Source: Lojkania enalia
Lineage: Eukaryota > Ascomycota > Dothideomycetes > Pleosporales
Assembly (NCBI GenBank): GCA_010094045.1
Contig: ML986595.1
Location: forward strand, 1 to 64,000
DNA: 64,000 bases
Direction of reading: 5' to 3'
Shown here: positions 12,366 to 22,748 of the stretch, piece after piece
Layout: each line of letters begins with the position of its first letter
Position numbering within the stretch: position 1 is the stretch's first letter
The notes under the pieces: generated by a model
What the model was told of the DNA's origin: nothing
The model's database searches: none
What the model saw: only the letters and a program-made list of their open reading frames with translations
Translations under genes and position numbers: made by a program

Positions 12366-13154
12366 TCAAGAGAACCATAATAGCATCAGAAAGCAGAAAG
12401 CAATGAATGCCCCTAGTATTATACCATCCCTCCTTTTCTTAGCCCCTATCCTTCCAATAAGACTGTTTATTCCAGGCACTTGACTAGCTGCGCCAACGAT
12501 CCTCCTATTGATGCTCGCCAACGACTCTCGCTGAAAGTTGAAGCTCTCATTTACAGCATATGCCTGGCTCAACACACTGTCGGCGATATTATGTGAGTTC
12601 TCGATGCGCGACCGCTCACCCAGCATGTATTCAGCCTCTTCCTGACCGGGATTCGCCGCTCGATATGCATCAATATCTGAACGGACATTTGAGAGGAGAT
12701 TTGCTTTATTTCTAGCATCTGTAATCGTTGACTTGAGCCGACTGAGCTCTCGACGATGATCCTGTAATATTTCGCGATGGCGGGCGAGATTGTTCTGTTT
12801 AACGGCGGAGGACGAATGTATAGATTCGGAGTCAAGGAGGCGGCTTAGTTGTCCCACTAGGGCTTCTCTCTATTGCGAAATCGTTTAACCGGGGATGTAC
12901 TGAGCAGGAGGTTTCAAGATAGTACCTTTTCGAGAATGTCCTGGAGTTGAGACTCAATTTTGAGTTCCTCTTCCGAAGATTTCAAGGGAATATTCGTCAT
13001 GGAGGCATATTGCGAGTATGTGTGGAACAGCGTCTCTGTCTTTACGGCTGGTTAGCTTGCCGGAAATTCCCGCAACCTGGACATTACATACCTGGGTCTC
13101 GAGGGCTCTTGCTTGTGTGCGCAGTTGCGCCCAGCCACCGCCGGTCGAAGACAT
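12366..13154 (-). CDS. GOS1: Golgi v-SNARE Gos1 (Gos28)
   Basis: Three exons by eye: 13154-13092, 13039-12926 and 12869-12366, giving 226 residues, close to the yeast length. The N-terminus MSSTGGGWAQLRTQARALE is typical of Gos1/Gos28. The middle is coiled coil (EILQDHRRELSRLKSTITDA), followed by a Qb-type SNARE helix (SHNIADSVLSQAYAVNESF) and one C-terminal membrane anchor (GIILGAFIAFCFLMLLWFS). The family acts in retrograde traffic within the Golgi together with Sed5 and Ykt6. The gene is transcribed away from RPL35 and converges on ATP10. Confidence 0.95.
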
Positions 13155-13419
13155 TGTGCGTTTATGAGATATTAGGGTTTTCGGCAAGTAAAGGCAAAAG
13201 ACACTTGTTCTGGTGGTGCGAGAGTTCACTGGAGCGCACCTGAAAGACGTAACGTGCCAAGACCGGGCACGCGCCGTTTCTATCGGCACCGGAAAAATCG
13301 GAACTCCGTAAGCGAGAGCCCACGCGATTTTGCACTGTCGACCTTCAAAGTCTTGTGAGGGAACGATACGCGATACCCACAACCCACGCTGACCGGACTA
13401 ACCCCAGAAACCAGGCAAA
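13155..13419. promoter_or_regulatory. Divergent promoter region GOS1/RPL35
   Basis: Only 265 bp separate the start codons of GOS1 (minus) and RPL35 (plus), so the promoters are shared or overlapping. No specific factor site is claimed. Confidence 0.5.
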
Positions 13420-14193
13420 ATGGTATGTCTTGCTCATCATTTTCTTGATGTTTAGTTCCTTTTGCGTGCGCTTCAGCGGTAGGCGAGGGAAGGTGGTGGC
13501 ATGGTCACTTGAAAGCAACGTACACAGAACTCTCGGGGAATTCTATCGATTGCTATTAAACGAAGAAATTGCTAACGGTGTCTACGTAGTCCACCTCCAA
13601 AGTTGTACGTTCCGATCCACGTTAATAGCGCAGTGTCTCGGTCGATTGATATACTTACACCCGCCGCAGAAGACCAGCCAGCTGTGGAGCAAGTCGAAGG
13701 AGGACTTGAACACTCAGTTGCAGGAGCTAAAATCGTGGGTTACCCAAGAGCGCAAGGCAATTGAGTCGGACACTGGAATACTGATGGAAATTTGAAGGGA
13801 GTTGATCCAGTTGAGGACTAGCAAGGTCGCTGGGGGAGCTTCCACCAAGCTTACCCGCATCCACGATGTCAGGAAGGGCGTACGTACATGCTAGAAGCCA
13901 ATGAAAGTTGACGTAGGCTAACAGTGGACAGATTGCTCGTGTTCTCACCGTCATAAACGCCAACCAGAGGCAACAGCTCCGCCTCTTCTACAAGAACAAG
14001 AAGTGCGTAGTGCAACGAGAACGCGCCCGGTGCCCAATCTAACATACTTAGGTACGCTCCTCTGGACCTCCGACCAAAGCAGACCCGTGCCATCCGCCGA
14101 CGACTTACTAAGCACGAGGCTTCACTTGTCACCGAGAAGCAGAAGAAGAAGCAGACCCACTTTCCCCAGCGAAAGTACGCCGTCAAGGCGTAA
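13420..14193 (+). CDS. RPL35: 60S ribosomal protein L35 (uL29)
   Basis: Six exons by eye: 13420-13422, 13590-13604, 13670-13734, 13798-13879, 13932-14002 and 14052-14193. They total 378 nt and encode 125 residues, the usual length for this protein. The first exon is only the ATG codon, followed directly by GTATGT. The second exon encodes just STSKV. Conserved segments include [47 protein letters not shown] and the basic C-terminus QRKYAVKA. uL29 binds 25S rRNA near the polypeptide exit tunnel. Five introns in 774 bp is heavy even for a fungal ribosomal protein gene. No continuous frame covers the protein, so simple ORF calling misses it. Confidence 0.95.
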
Positions 14194-14786
14194 GCGGTGT
14201 TCTTGGGTTATTTCTTTTCTTATCTCACGAAGCATTGCATTGTCGGGGCTTTCCAACTAGCGCTCACCAATGTACACCATCTAAAAATGCCCTATCGACC
14301 CGCTAGACGATGATGGATGGTTGGGCTGGAGGTGATGTGGCGATCAAGGAACTAGGCGATCTTCTACGGGAAATGGGTTGGCGTCCATATCAAGAATACT
14401 ATGAATCAAAAGTTCACAATGATGAACCCCTCCTTCAGCAGTGACTCGCCTGGCTTGTCCAAACTGAACACATTCCAACGACTCACGAAACCATCTTAAT
14501 CTCATCTATTTTCAGCTTCGTAGTCATAGCTCGCTCGAATCTAGGAGCACTCTGACCTCCGCATTATGACAGGCTGCTAATGAAAGTTGCGATGCAACGT
14601 GATACGCCAAGGAAGATCATTCATATATGCACTCAACAGACAATCAGTAAAACCCCTGCCCACAAACCAGAATTCAACCCAAAGCTCATACCTATCAAGA
14701 TCCGTTTCGTTGCCTGTTCCTAAAAGCTCTATTCGCGTGTATACAGTTAAAAAAAAATACTGCCTCAATCGGCCCGGAAATTACGG
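14194..14786. other. Convergent 3' intergenic region
   Basis: About 590 bp lie between the stop codons of RPL35 and ERG8. I see no gene. It should hold both 3' UTRs and polyadenylation sites. Confidence 0.5.
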
Positions 14787-16546
14787 TCAGCAAGTGCTCC
14801 ATTCCTTATATAGCCCAGGATCCTCCTTCCTTACACCCACCATATCCTCTCTTACACCTAGTATACCCACCTTCCCAATTTTCACGCCATCATCATCCCC
14901 GGGCTCAGCCTTCCAGCCGGCCAACAGCTTCTTCAGCTCAGCAATGACCTCGTCTTTGTCTTCGATTAGGACGACAATAGCATCGTAACCACCAGCCCCC
15001 GGCACCACGCCTCCAATGACACCCGCCAAATTCGACACGGCATCAAGTAAAATGGTCTGCTGCAGTGGCTCAATGGGTACCTTGGATGCAGCACTCATCT
15101 CGCGAATCAGCTTCCTATTCTCGATAATGATTTCCCTCAACGTCGAATACTTGTCTAGCACATCACTATTCTGCTCCTCGGCGCCCGCCAACCTCGTGAG
15201 CTCCGCGGCCAACGCCTCGTTGCCCCTCTGCAACTGATTCCAAACCGCATCCGCCTCTTCCGCGTTCTGCTTCCGCCATTCCAGCACCTTTTTCACCATG
15301 CCCGGGGTCTCGCTTCCGCAGTCCACATCGCACATTACCAGACGCAAACCCGTCGGCATCTTGATCGCGGCTTTCCGGATCTCCGTGTCCCATTGTACAT
15401 CTCCGTCGATTAGTGCACACAATTTGGAGCCGAAGGAGAGGGACCCTGGGTCACCATGATGTGTTAAGAGAGATGGTGAGAACCGCCGGTAGAGACAGGA
15501 CCCATAGACAGCGGAGGCGATATCAAAGCCCGATCCTACTTTGCCCTGGGCAGCGCAGTGGGCGGCTTGGGCTAGGTTGTGGAGCTTCGTGAGACTAGCA
15601 TCATTTGAGAGGTTGAAGATGTCTTTTGGTAGGTAGTATGAGAGCAATGCGGCGGTGAACGAGGTGACAAGAGCAGCGCTAGATCCGAGGCCAGTCTTAT
15701 GGGCTTCCCCGAGGGTAACGTCGAAGTTGAGGAACTGAGACGCTGACGACGGTGCGGTGCCCGGATTGGAGTAGTAAGAGCTAGATGCTAGGATAGAGAT
15801 TGATGCTGGTCCGATTGCATGGTGTGGAAGGTATGATGATATGTATGTTAAGCCATATGTCAAAGCGGTTTCAATGAAAGGATTCCGGTTTAAGCGGGAG
15901 TCGTGGGAGCTAGTCGGTTGTGATAAGCCGGGGCGTAAAAGGATGGACTTTCAGATCATTCGATAAAAAAAACTCTAGGCAAAATAGATGCAGTGGCCAA
16001 CTAAATGAAATACGCAAAAGTCTTCACAGGAGAAAATTTATTGATGCTATTCCAAGTATCAAGGAATACATAAAACGATGCTCATGTTGAAGCACCGAGA
16101 TGCGACTTGCGACTGAGGTAATGATTGCCAAGACATGAATTGAGATGTGGAATGCATGAGACAACGAAACAGACAAGAGACGAGAGAGAACGTGAATACG
16201 AGTGTAAAGACAAGCCTGCCGCGGGGTCCTATGAGAAGCAAGGATAGGAAATAGGAGAAAGCTTAACTTACACCCGCAATTGAGTGACGTTAACTCCTCC
16301 GTCACCCTCCGTCAATCGGTACCCATATTCCCACGTAGCCTCGCGGAACTGCGGAGACTTAACGATAATCTCATGGAGGGTGACGCCGCTCTTCGTCCGT
16401 ATTGGCTCAATGCAGACGTGAATCCTGGCATCGAGGCCAAACACAAGCGCAGAATACTTTCGGTCTAGGACCAAGTAGCCCCCGGCCAGGAGGACTTTGC
16501 CAGGCGCCGACACGGCACTGGACTCGAGAGAGAGCGTCGACGCCAT
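14787..16546 (-). CDS. ERG8: Phosphomevalonate kinase
   Basis: Two exons by eye: 16546-16272 and 15909-14787, giving 465 residues. This GHMP kinase phosphorylates mevalonate-5-phosphate in the isoprenoid and ergosterol pathway. The N-terminus has the substrate-side motif SAPGKVLLAGGYLVLD. The ATP-binding glycine-rich loop is GLGSSAALVTSF. The third GHMP motif is VVPGAGGYDAIVVL near the C-terminus. The intron (15910-16271, donor GTAAGT, acceptor CTAG) is 362 nt, about six times longer than its neighbours in this window. Splicing joins VNVTQL to SHDSRLNRNPFIETALTYGL, matching the family order. Confidence 0.94.
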
Positions 16547-17695
16547 CGGGGTTAGAATTGCCTCGTCAGTCGTTCAGAAAATTAGGGGACGTCCCTGGAG
16601 ATCTTCGTGAGCAAATTACTGGCGGGTTCGCAAGCTTCGGCGGGTCCGTGATGAGCAGCCGGCCCGGCAAGGCTGGAAGTTGACACGAAAGGGCCTGCAA
16701 CGACCCGTGACTAGATGTACTACCGGGCGCGCCGGGCTTCCGCATCATGGAGACCCTTGTACGCGGCGAACGACGTGGATGGTGCGGGTACGAACGAGGG
16801 CGCTGTCTGTCAATCTCACGTGCAGGACCGGGGCGGATCCACGGGATCCTTGGCCAGCTTTACATAAGCATCGCTGTGCTTGCCGTGTCCGCCGCGGTAT
16901 TGATAAGGCGGCCGTTCGAGGCAGTGGGTGCAGGGTAGGGCATGTATAGTAGTGCTCTCTGGCCGCAAAATTCATAGCCGTCATCTGAACGCCCCCGCGA
17001 ACCTCTTCGGTGCAGGCGCAAGGCGGGGTGCGTCGTATGGAAGCCGGTCCTTTATCGTCTGAGGTCGATGACTCAAGGACAGCTGCCCCTGGATCCCCGA
17101 GCTCGCCGGCGTTTTCAGTCGCCCTGCTGCCGACTCCCACAGCTCCGGAGAGCCGAGAGCCCGGCAGCCAGTCCTATCCAGCCATAGGGGCTAAGTGCGC
17201 GGTTTAAGGCGGCTCCGTAACCGGCTAGCCCCAGTCAGCACGAGAAAAAGTGCCGGGAGGGTTAGCGTCCAACGACCAGCGAGAAGCTTCTTGGTGACGA
17301 CTCCACGCACAGTGGCCTCCAGGCTTCCTTTTTCTCCGCCGCGTCGCCGCTGTGTAGCCATCTTCCTGCCAGCTTCAGGCTTTTGTGCCTTCCAACTCCC
17401 CTCACCCTTCTTACGCTCTCTCGTATCCATTGTAGACCTCCTTACACCTTGCACGGGCCGACTCGGAGGGTCATCCCAGCCCTCACACAACCCTCACTTC
17501 CTCTTGGACTGCCCGCCCTCTTCAGCGCGTTCATTGGCGGCACTAGTCGTCAAATGAACCTGCAACATCGTCGCGCTCTGAGAATAAAAGTAAGCAACTG
17601 CTTTCGACGTGTCCCGTCGTTGCGTAAGTCCCTGTGCTGACTCAAATGCGCCTCAGTCTCACCCTTCCAACCTGAAGGGTTCTTCCATATCCTAA
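16547..17695. other. 1.15-kb divergent intergenic region ERG8/PPR gene
   Basis: GC-rich, with several overlapping short frames on both strands and no recognisable domain. It should hold both promoters and the 5' UTR of the PPR gene. Confidence 0.5.
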
Positions 17696-20600
17696 ATGGT
17701 TTTTAAGAGCTTCCATCTCGCGCGCCAGAGTCTTGCTAAAAGCTTCTCTCACGGGTACGCCCAATCCGTCGTCGCGGGAGTCTCCCAGAACAACCCCCTC
17801 GCCTCGTTCAACCACGACCGGTTCCGCAAGCCCGGCGCAAAGCAAAGCCAGCATGCTTTCGCCTCTACCTCGGGCGCCGTAAAGGCTGCCGTCACCCAGC
17901 ATGAGTCCCAGGACACTGGCTTAGCCGCATACTATGCCGCATGGCAGAAGCATCAGCGCCTTGAGGACAACGAGTGGTCGCAGTTCAAATTTCAGAAGCT
18001 CATTGAGTGGAAGCCTCAATCGAAGATCGCGAAGACTCCGCTCGAAGTCGAAGTAAAGGAGCAGGATGTCGCCATCGAGGAGACCGCAGACCCTTTGCCG
18101 GCGCGTGCCGGCATGAGCCGCGCATATAGTACTAGCCAGGTCGACGACTTCAAAAAGGTTATTAGCGATGAAAAAGCGGAAGCGATTGCCCTCGCGCAAG
18201 TTGACGAGGCAATTGCGCAGGAGGCAGCTAAAATCAAAGTGGAAGCCGGGGCTATCGAACCGTCTGAGATTTCGACACCGTTTGAGCAAGAATCATCAGT
18301 GGAGGAGAGCCAGTCCCAGTCACCCGTGACTGGTTCCAGCAATATCGTGGACTCTGCGCCATTAAGCCGACCCGCTTCTAGCCTTGCCACGAGTCTTCCG
18401 GAGGTCGATGACGAATATGCTCCCCAGCTTGAAGAGCTTGTCCAGAATCGTAGATATGGTGAGGTCCCGGCCATCTTCGAGTCGATGCTTCGCAGTGGCA
18501 TCAAGCCCTCGGTCGCATCGTACAATGCCCTTCTGTCTGCCGCGATCAACCTTCCGAGGGCGAAGCACCAAGTTGTTCCGAAAGCATTGGATGTGTATTC
18601 TGACATGCTGCGTCGCCGGGTTCTACCCAATACTGCAACGTATACTGCGCTCATCGAGCTCCTTTCCATGCGATCACTGGAGGTTGTATCTATGAAGCAA
18701 TTGTTGGAAGAGAAACGGCTCCGCTATGGTGGGATGGAAGAGGAGGGTAAATTCATGCTCCACTCGAACGAGACCGATTTCGATATCTTGTCCGAAGACG
18801 GCTCTCTCTCGATCGCCGTTAAGCTCTTTGACATTGCCACCAAAGTCGAAGTCGGCCGCTCCTTTTCTGAGAAAACCTACCGCCTCTTGGTTACTGCTTG
18901 CGCCGAGGGCGAGCGTGTGGAAGATATGGTCCGTATCTACTCACACATGGAGTCGAGAAATGTGACTCCAGCCGCGGATGTGTTTGTGCCCATGATCCAT
19001 GCCTTCGGTAGGTCGGGCGATCTGAGGAGCGCTGTCGAGTGCTATGACGAGTACAAAGCCTTGGCAATTTCCCACGACAATGGAGAAATCATCGTGTCTC
19101 GGAAAGATAACGACGTCTACGCCGCTCTGATCAAAGCGTACGTGATCTGCGACAGGTCAGAAGGGGGACGAAAATTCCTCACCAAGATTGAAAAGGCGCT
19201 CACTACACCGGAAGACGTCGCCTCGGTCCGCGACATCGTTAGCCTGAAGGCGTTCCTCCCAGAGTGGCTGAAGGCCGGTTCTTTCCGAGAAGCATTGGCT
19301 CACGCCAGCGAGAGCCTGAGCCCGCAGGCGCGACAGATTGCCATGGCCGCCATCTGCATTAAGGCTGCTGATAAGAACGCCGTGGATATTGCCACCGAGG
19401 CTTTCGATGCCCTTTCCCCAGAGGTCGACTTGTCCCGCCCAGCCATGGCAATGGGAGCAATGCACATTCGGAACGGAAATATCGAAGCGGCGGACATGTT
19501 CTGGAGGATGTTAGAGCTCTCGCCTACCAAGGTCGATTTCATCGAGCCCACCGCCATGCATAGCATTGCGCTCATCGGTAGTGGCCAAGCCGAACGTGGT
19601 TTGCGCCAGAGCCGCCAGATGTTTGCCCGCATCCGTGACTCTCAATCTTCCTCGAACCAAGCTAAGATGGACGCCGTTGAACATATCGATGAGGCCATTG
19701 AGGTCTTGGGTCAGTTCATGATCAAGCGTGGAATCATACTTCCACCCCGTGCCAGCATGGAGTTAATGTGGACCATGATTGAGAATGGCGGCCTTGTCAC
19801 TCCAGTCGCCCATCACTTACTTGCCGGCCTCGGCCCAGAGGCAATTGCTCAACTCAACTTTCAGGATGTTACTCTTCTAATGCAGGTCCAGTCCGGCATC
19901 ATTCTCAACGCTACTGGGGCGGATATTGCTCACACCGCACGCTTTGCGCATTTGCTAGAGATTATCGCGTCCACCGGCTCCGCAGTCAGCAAGTCAACAT
20001 CAGGTCTAGTTGAGAAAGTTCTTGTCAAGCTTGACCGAGGCGATCTTCAGCACCAGTGGTACAATTATAAGCACCCAGCTCCCGAGCCGATCTTTTCCCC
20101 CGCGCCATTTGCTGCCTTCCCTGGTCACCCCGCGCCTGTTTCTGCTGCGCCCACATTCGAGGACTCGTTCGATCCGTATGCTGCAACTACCGACAATAAA
20201 GGATCCGTAGCCATTACTGAGCTCCTTGAGAAAACCCATGGTCGATCAGCTTCGCATCTCAATGAGGCCTTGATGAAGTTCAAGAACATGCGCCGCGCTG
20301 GACGTCATCCTCGATTCTTTACCTATGCTAAGCTCATCAGCGCTGCTGCAAAGGAAGATCGCCTAAGCCTTGCTCACGACATTCTCAACCTCGCTAAACA
20401 AGATGTTCCACTTCTTCCTCAGTACCGTATTGTCCGATATGGCTGGGTCACTATACTGGACGCTATGGTCGCTGCCTGTCTTACAACTGGCGAGCGTCGT
20501 CTTGCCGCTCAGTATCACCAAGACTTGCTTGACATGGGCGCTGCACCTTCAGCCAACACTTTCGGATTATATATTACCACACTCAAGGAGTCGACGAAGA

Positions 20601-21583
20601 CCTTTGACGAAGCTACCGAGGCTGTCAAGATCTTTCTCCGCGCAAAGTCTGAGGGTGTCGAGCCATCCTCATTCTTGTACAATGCTTTGATCGGAAAGCT
20701 TGGGAAAGCCCGTCGCATTGATGATTGCCTATTCTACTTCTCTGAAATGCGGAACCTTGGCATCCGTCCTACGAGTGTTACCTACGGAACGATCGTCAAC
20801 GCGCTTTGTCGCGTCAGCGATGAGAAGTTTGCCGAAGAGCTTTTTGAGGAAATGGAGAGTATGCCAAACTATAAGCCTCGTCCCGCGCCATACCACAGTA
20901 TGATGCAGTTTTTCCTGACGACTAAACGTGATCGTAGCAAGGTTCTCACGTTCTACGAGCGCATGAGATCAAAACGTATCGAGCCTACGACACACACCTA
21001 CAAGCTCCTCATTGATACCTACGCTACACTCGAGCCTGTCGACATGGAAGCTGCTGAGGGTGTTCTTGCGCAGATCCGTGAAGCCGGCGCTGTTCCAGAG
21101 GCTGTTCACTACTCATCTCTGATCCATGCCAAGGGTTGTGTGCTTCATGACATGGAGGGTGCTCGGAAGCTGTTCGATTCAGTCCTAGCGGATAGCAATA
21201 TTCGTCCTCAAGCTTGCCTTTACCAAGCACTTTTCGAGGCTATGGTCGCTAATCATCAGATTGCCGACACCGAAGCCGTCCTCGAAGACATGCGATCCCG
21301 CAATGTCGAGATGACTCCCTACATTGCCAACTCTCTAATTCACGGTTGGGCCCTTACCCACAACATTGAGAAGGCGAAAACTATCTACGATTTCGTGCCC
21401 GAGGAGAGGCGTGAGCCTAGCACGTACGAGGCCATGACTCGCGCCTTCATGGCTGTCGAGGACCGCGCCAGTGCCATGTCTGTTGTCAACGAAGGGCTCT
21501 CCCGCGGGTACCCCGCCGCCGTAGCAGGCAAAATCCTCGAATTAGTCGGCGGCGGTCGATCCGTTGCCGAATCCAGTGCCTAA
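17696..21583 (+). CDS. Large mitochondrial PPR-repeat protein (Cya5-like)
   Basis: A single exon of 1295 residues. The N-terminus is basic and Ser/Ala-rich (MVFKSFHLARQSLAKSFSHG), as expected of a mitochondrial presequence. From about residue 235 there is an array of pentatricopeptide repeats, for example AIFESMLRSGIKPSVASYNA, DVYSDMLRRRVLPNTATYTA, YFSEMRNLGIRPTSVTYGTI and TFYERMRSKRIEPTTHTYKL. The helical-pair consensus and the spacing near 35 residues are clear. Size and layout resemble the Neurospora Cya-5 type of protein needed for COX1 expression, but that assignment is inference. PPR proteins bind organellar RNA and control its stability or translation. There is no sign of frameshift or decay. 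Confidence 0.9.
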   Translation: MVFKSFHLARQSLAKSFSHGYAQSVVAGVSQNNPLASFNHDRFRKPGAKQSQHAFASTSGAVKAAVTQHESQDTGLAAYYAAWQKHQRLEDNEWSQFKFQKLIEWKPQSKIAKTPLEVEVKEQDVAIEETADPLPARAGMSRAYSTSQVDDFKKVISDEKAEAIALAQVDEAIAQEAAKIKVEAGAIEPSEISTPFEQESSVEESQSQSPVTGSSNIVDSAPLSRPASSLATSLPEVDDEYAPQLEELVQNRRYGEVPAIFESMLRSGIKPSVASYNALLSAAINLPRAKHQVVPKALDVYSDMLRRRVLPNTATYTALIELLSMRSLEVVSMKQLLEEKRLRYGGMEEEGKFMLHSNETDFDILSEDGSLSIAVKLFDIATKVEVGRSFSEKTYRLLVTACAEGERVEDMVRIYSHMESRNVTPAADVFVPMIHAFGRSGDLRSAVECYDEYKALAISHDNGEIIVSRKDNDVYAALIKAYVICDRSEGGRKFLTKIEKALTTPEDVASVRDIVSLKAFLPEWLKAGSFREALAHASESLSPQARQIAMAAICIKAADKNAVDIATEAFDALSPEVDLSRPAMAMGAMHIRNGNIEAADMFWRMLELSPTKVDFIEPTAMHSIALIGSGQAERGLRQSRQMFARIRDSQSSSNQAKMDAVEHIDEAIEVLGQFMIKRGIILPPRASMELMWTMIENGGLVTPVAHHLLAGLGPEAIAQLNFQDVTLLMQVQSGIILNATGADIAHTARFAHLLEIIASTGSAVSKSTSGLVEKVLVKLDRGDLQHQWYNYKHPAPEPIFSPAPFAAFPGHPAPVSAAPTFEDSFDPYAATTDNKGSVAITELLEKTHGRSASHLNEALMKFKNMRRAGRHPRFFTYAKLISAAAKEDRLSLAHDILNLAKQDVPLLPQYRIVRYGWVTILDAMVAACLTTGERRLAAQYHQDLLDMGAAPSANTFGLYITTLKESTKTFDEATEAVKIFLRAKSEGVEPSSFLYNALIGKLGKARRIDDCLFYFSEMRNLGIRPTSVTYGTIVNALCRVSDEKFAEELFEEMESMPNYKPRPAPYHSMMQFFLTTKRDRSKVLTFYERMRSKRIEPTTHTYKLLIDTYATLEPVDMEAAEGVLAQIREAGAVPEAVHYSSLIHAKGCVLHDMEGARKLFDSVLADSNIRPQACLYQALFEAMVANHQIADTEAVLEDMRSRNVEMTPYIANSLIHGWALTHNIEKAKTIYDFVPEERREPSTYEAMTRAFMAVEDRASAMSVVNEGLSRGYPAAVAGKILELVGGGRSVAESSA

Positions 21584-22748
21584 ATCGTTCAACTCTTCCT
21601 AATGATTTCCTCCCGTTTTGGATCTAGAAAAATCCTAATGCGTTTCCTTTGTCATAGCTATTTTTCTTTTGTCTGATGGTCGATATACACACTTGCCCCT
21701 GCCCTATCGAGGATAACACCTACGGCGCAGCCGGGCACCTTTTTTTCCGGTTTATCAAAATGTCGCTTTGTATTATAAAATCAAGGCGACGGCGTTTATG
21801 TCGGGGTTCGGCATTTTTGACTTGATATCCATTGGCTTTTGCTGGTGAGCCTGGTTGCGGAGGGGGGTACGGAGACAGGCGTAATTACTGGGCTGGGAAT
21901 GGTTTGGGCTCGCTCACTCGCTCGCTTGATAGTATAGCGATTTAGAATTTTCCCACAATGCCCCTTTTTGGAAACAGGTATCGGCGTTTTTTGAGCGTTC
22001 GCTAGGGAGGGGATGGGATAGGGCGGGGATCTTGCTAAGTGCCCCATTTTTTGTAGCGCGCATGTACAATACCCTGGATATAGCATCTCCTCTCTAGACG
22101 GTGGGTGAGTAGGTGGATGGTAGTGGGATCGGAGGGAGTGTGGAATGGGCTTGCTGGCTGAAAGTTAATTGTTGAAATAAGTGTACTAGTATTTATTTTT
22201 CAGTCTGCTTGCTGGTGCAGGTGTGCTTGCAATGTTGCTGCTTAAGCTAATCTGTATGATCCGTCCGCGTCACCACAACTAGGAACAAGAAGACAACTTA
22301 AATGTCCCTCTTGCGGCCGAAATACATACCTGGACTGAATGCGGGTAGCTTACAAGATATGTGGCGGAGTGTGGGACTACTGGCGTCGTGATCAGTCAGT
22401 ACCAAGCCCCCAAATATGTCCTTCAAAGAGCGAAGTCAATGTAGGGACGTAAACATATTAGACTACTAAAACAAGCATTCTAAGGAGTAAAATTCCTATT
22501 ATTCTTTCTTGCTTTTTGCCTCATCCAGAAACTATTTAGCCATCTTTCCTCTCCCGTGTAAAAGACCTCGTGTACATGTATAATAGCCATTTGTAGCTGA
22601 CCTTCGTGGCCCCATATCCATATTACGCATCAAAGTCCGCCATCTAAAGCCAGACCATGTCAACAAATGAAACTGCCTTCACAAACCATACCGCGCCGCT
22701 GCTATGCGCCCGACCATCCACCTCATTATACGCCTCGCCAACCCCCCC
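21584..22748. other. Convergent 3' region, no gene seen
   Basis: About 1.16 kb lie between the stop codons of the PPR gene and the minus-strand gene at 22749. Only short frames without motifs are present. Confidence 0.5.

Noticed and set aside
13423..13589. Possible snoRNA in the first intron of RPL35
   Set aside because: No clear C/D or H/ACA box pair was found.
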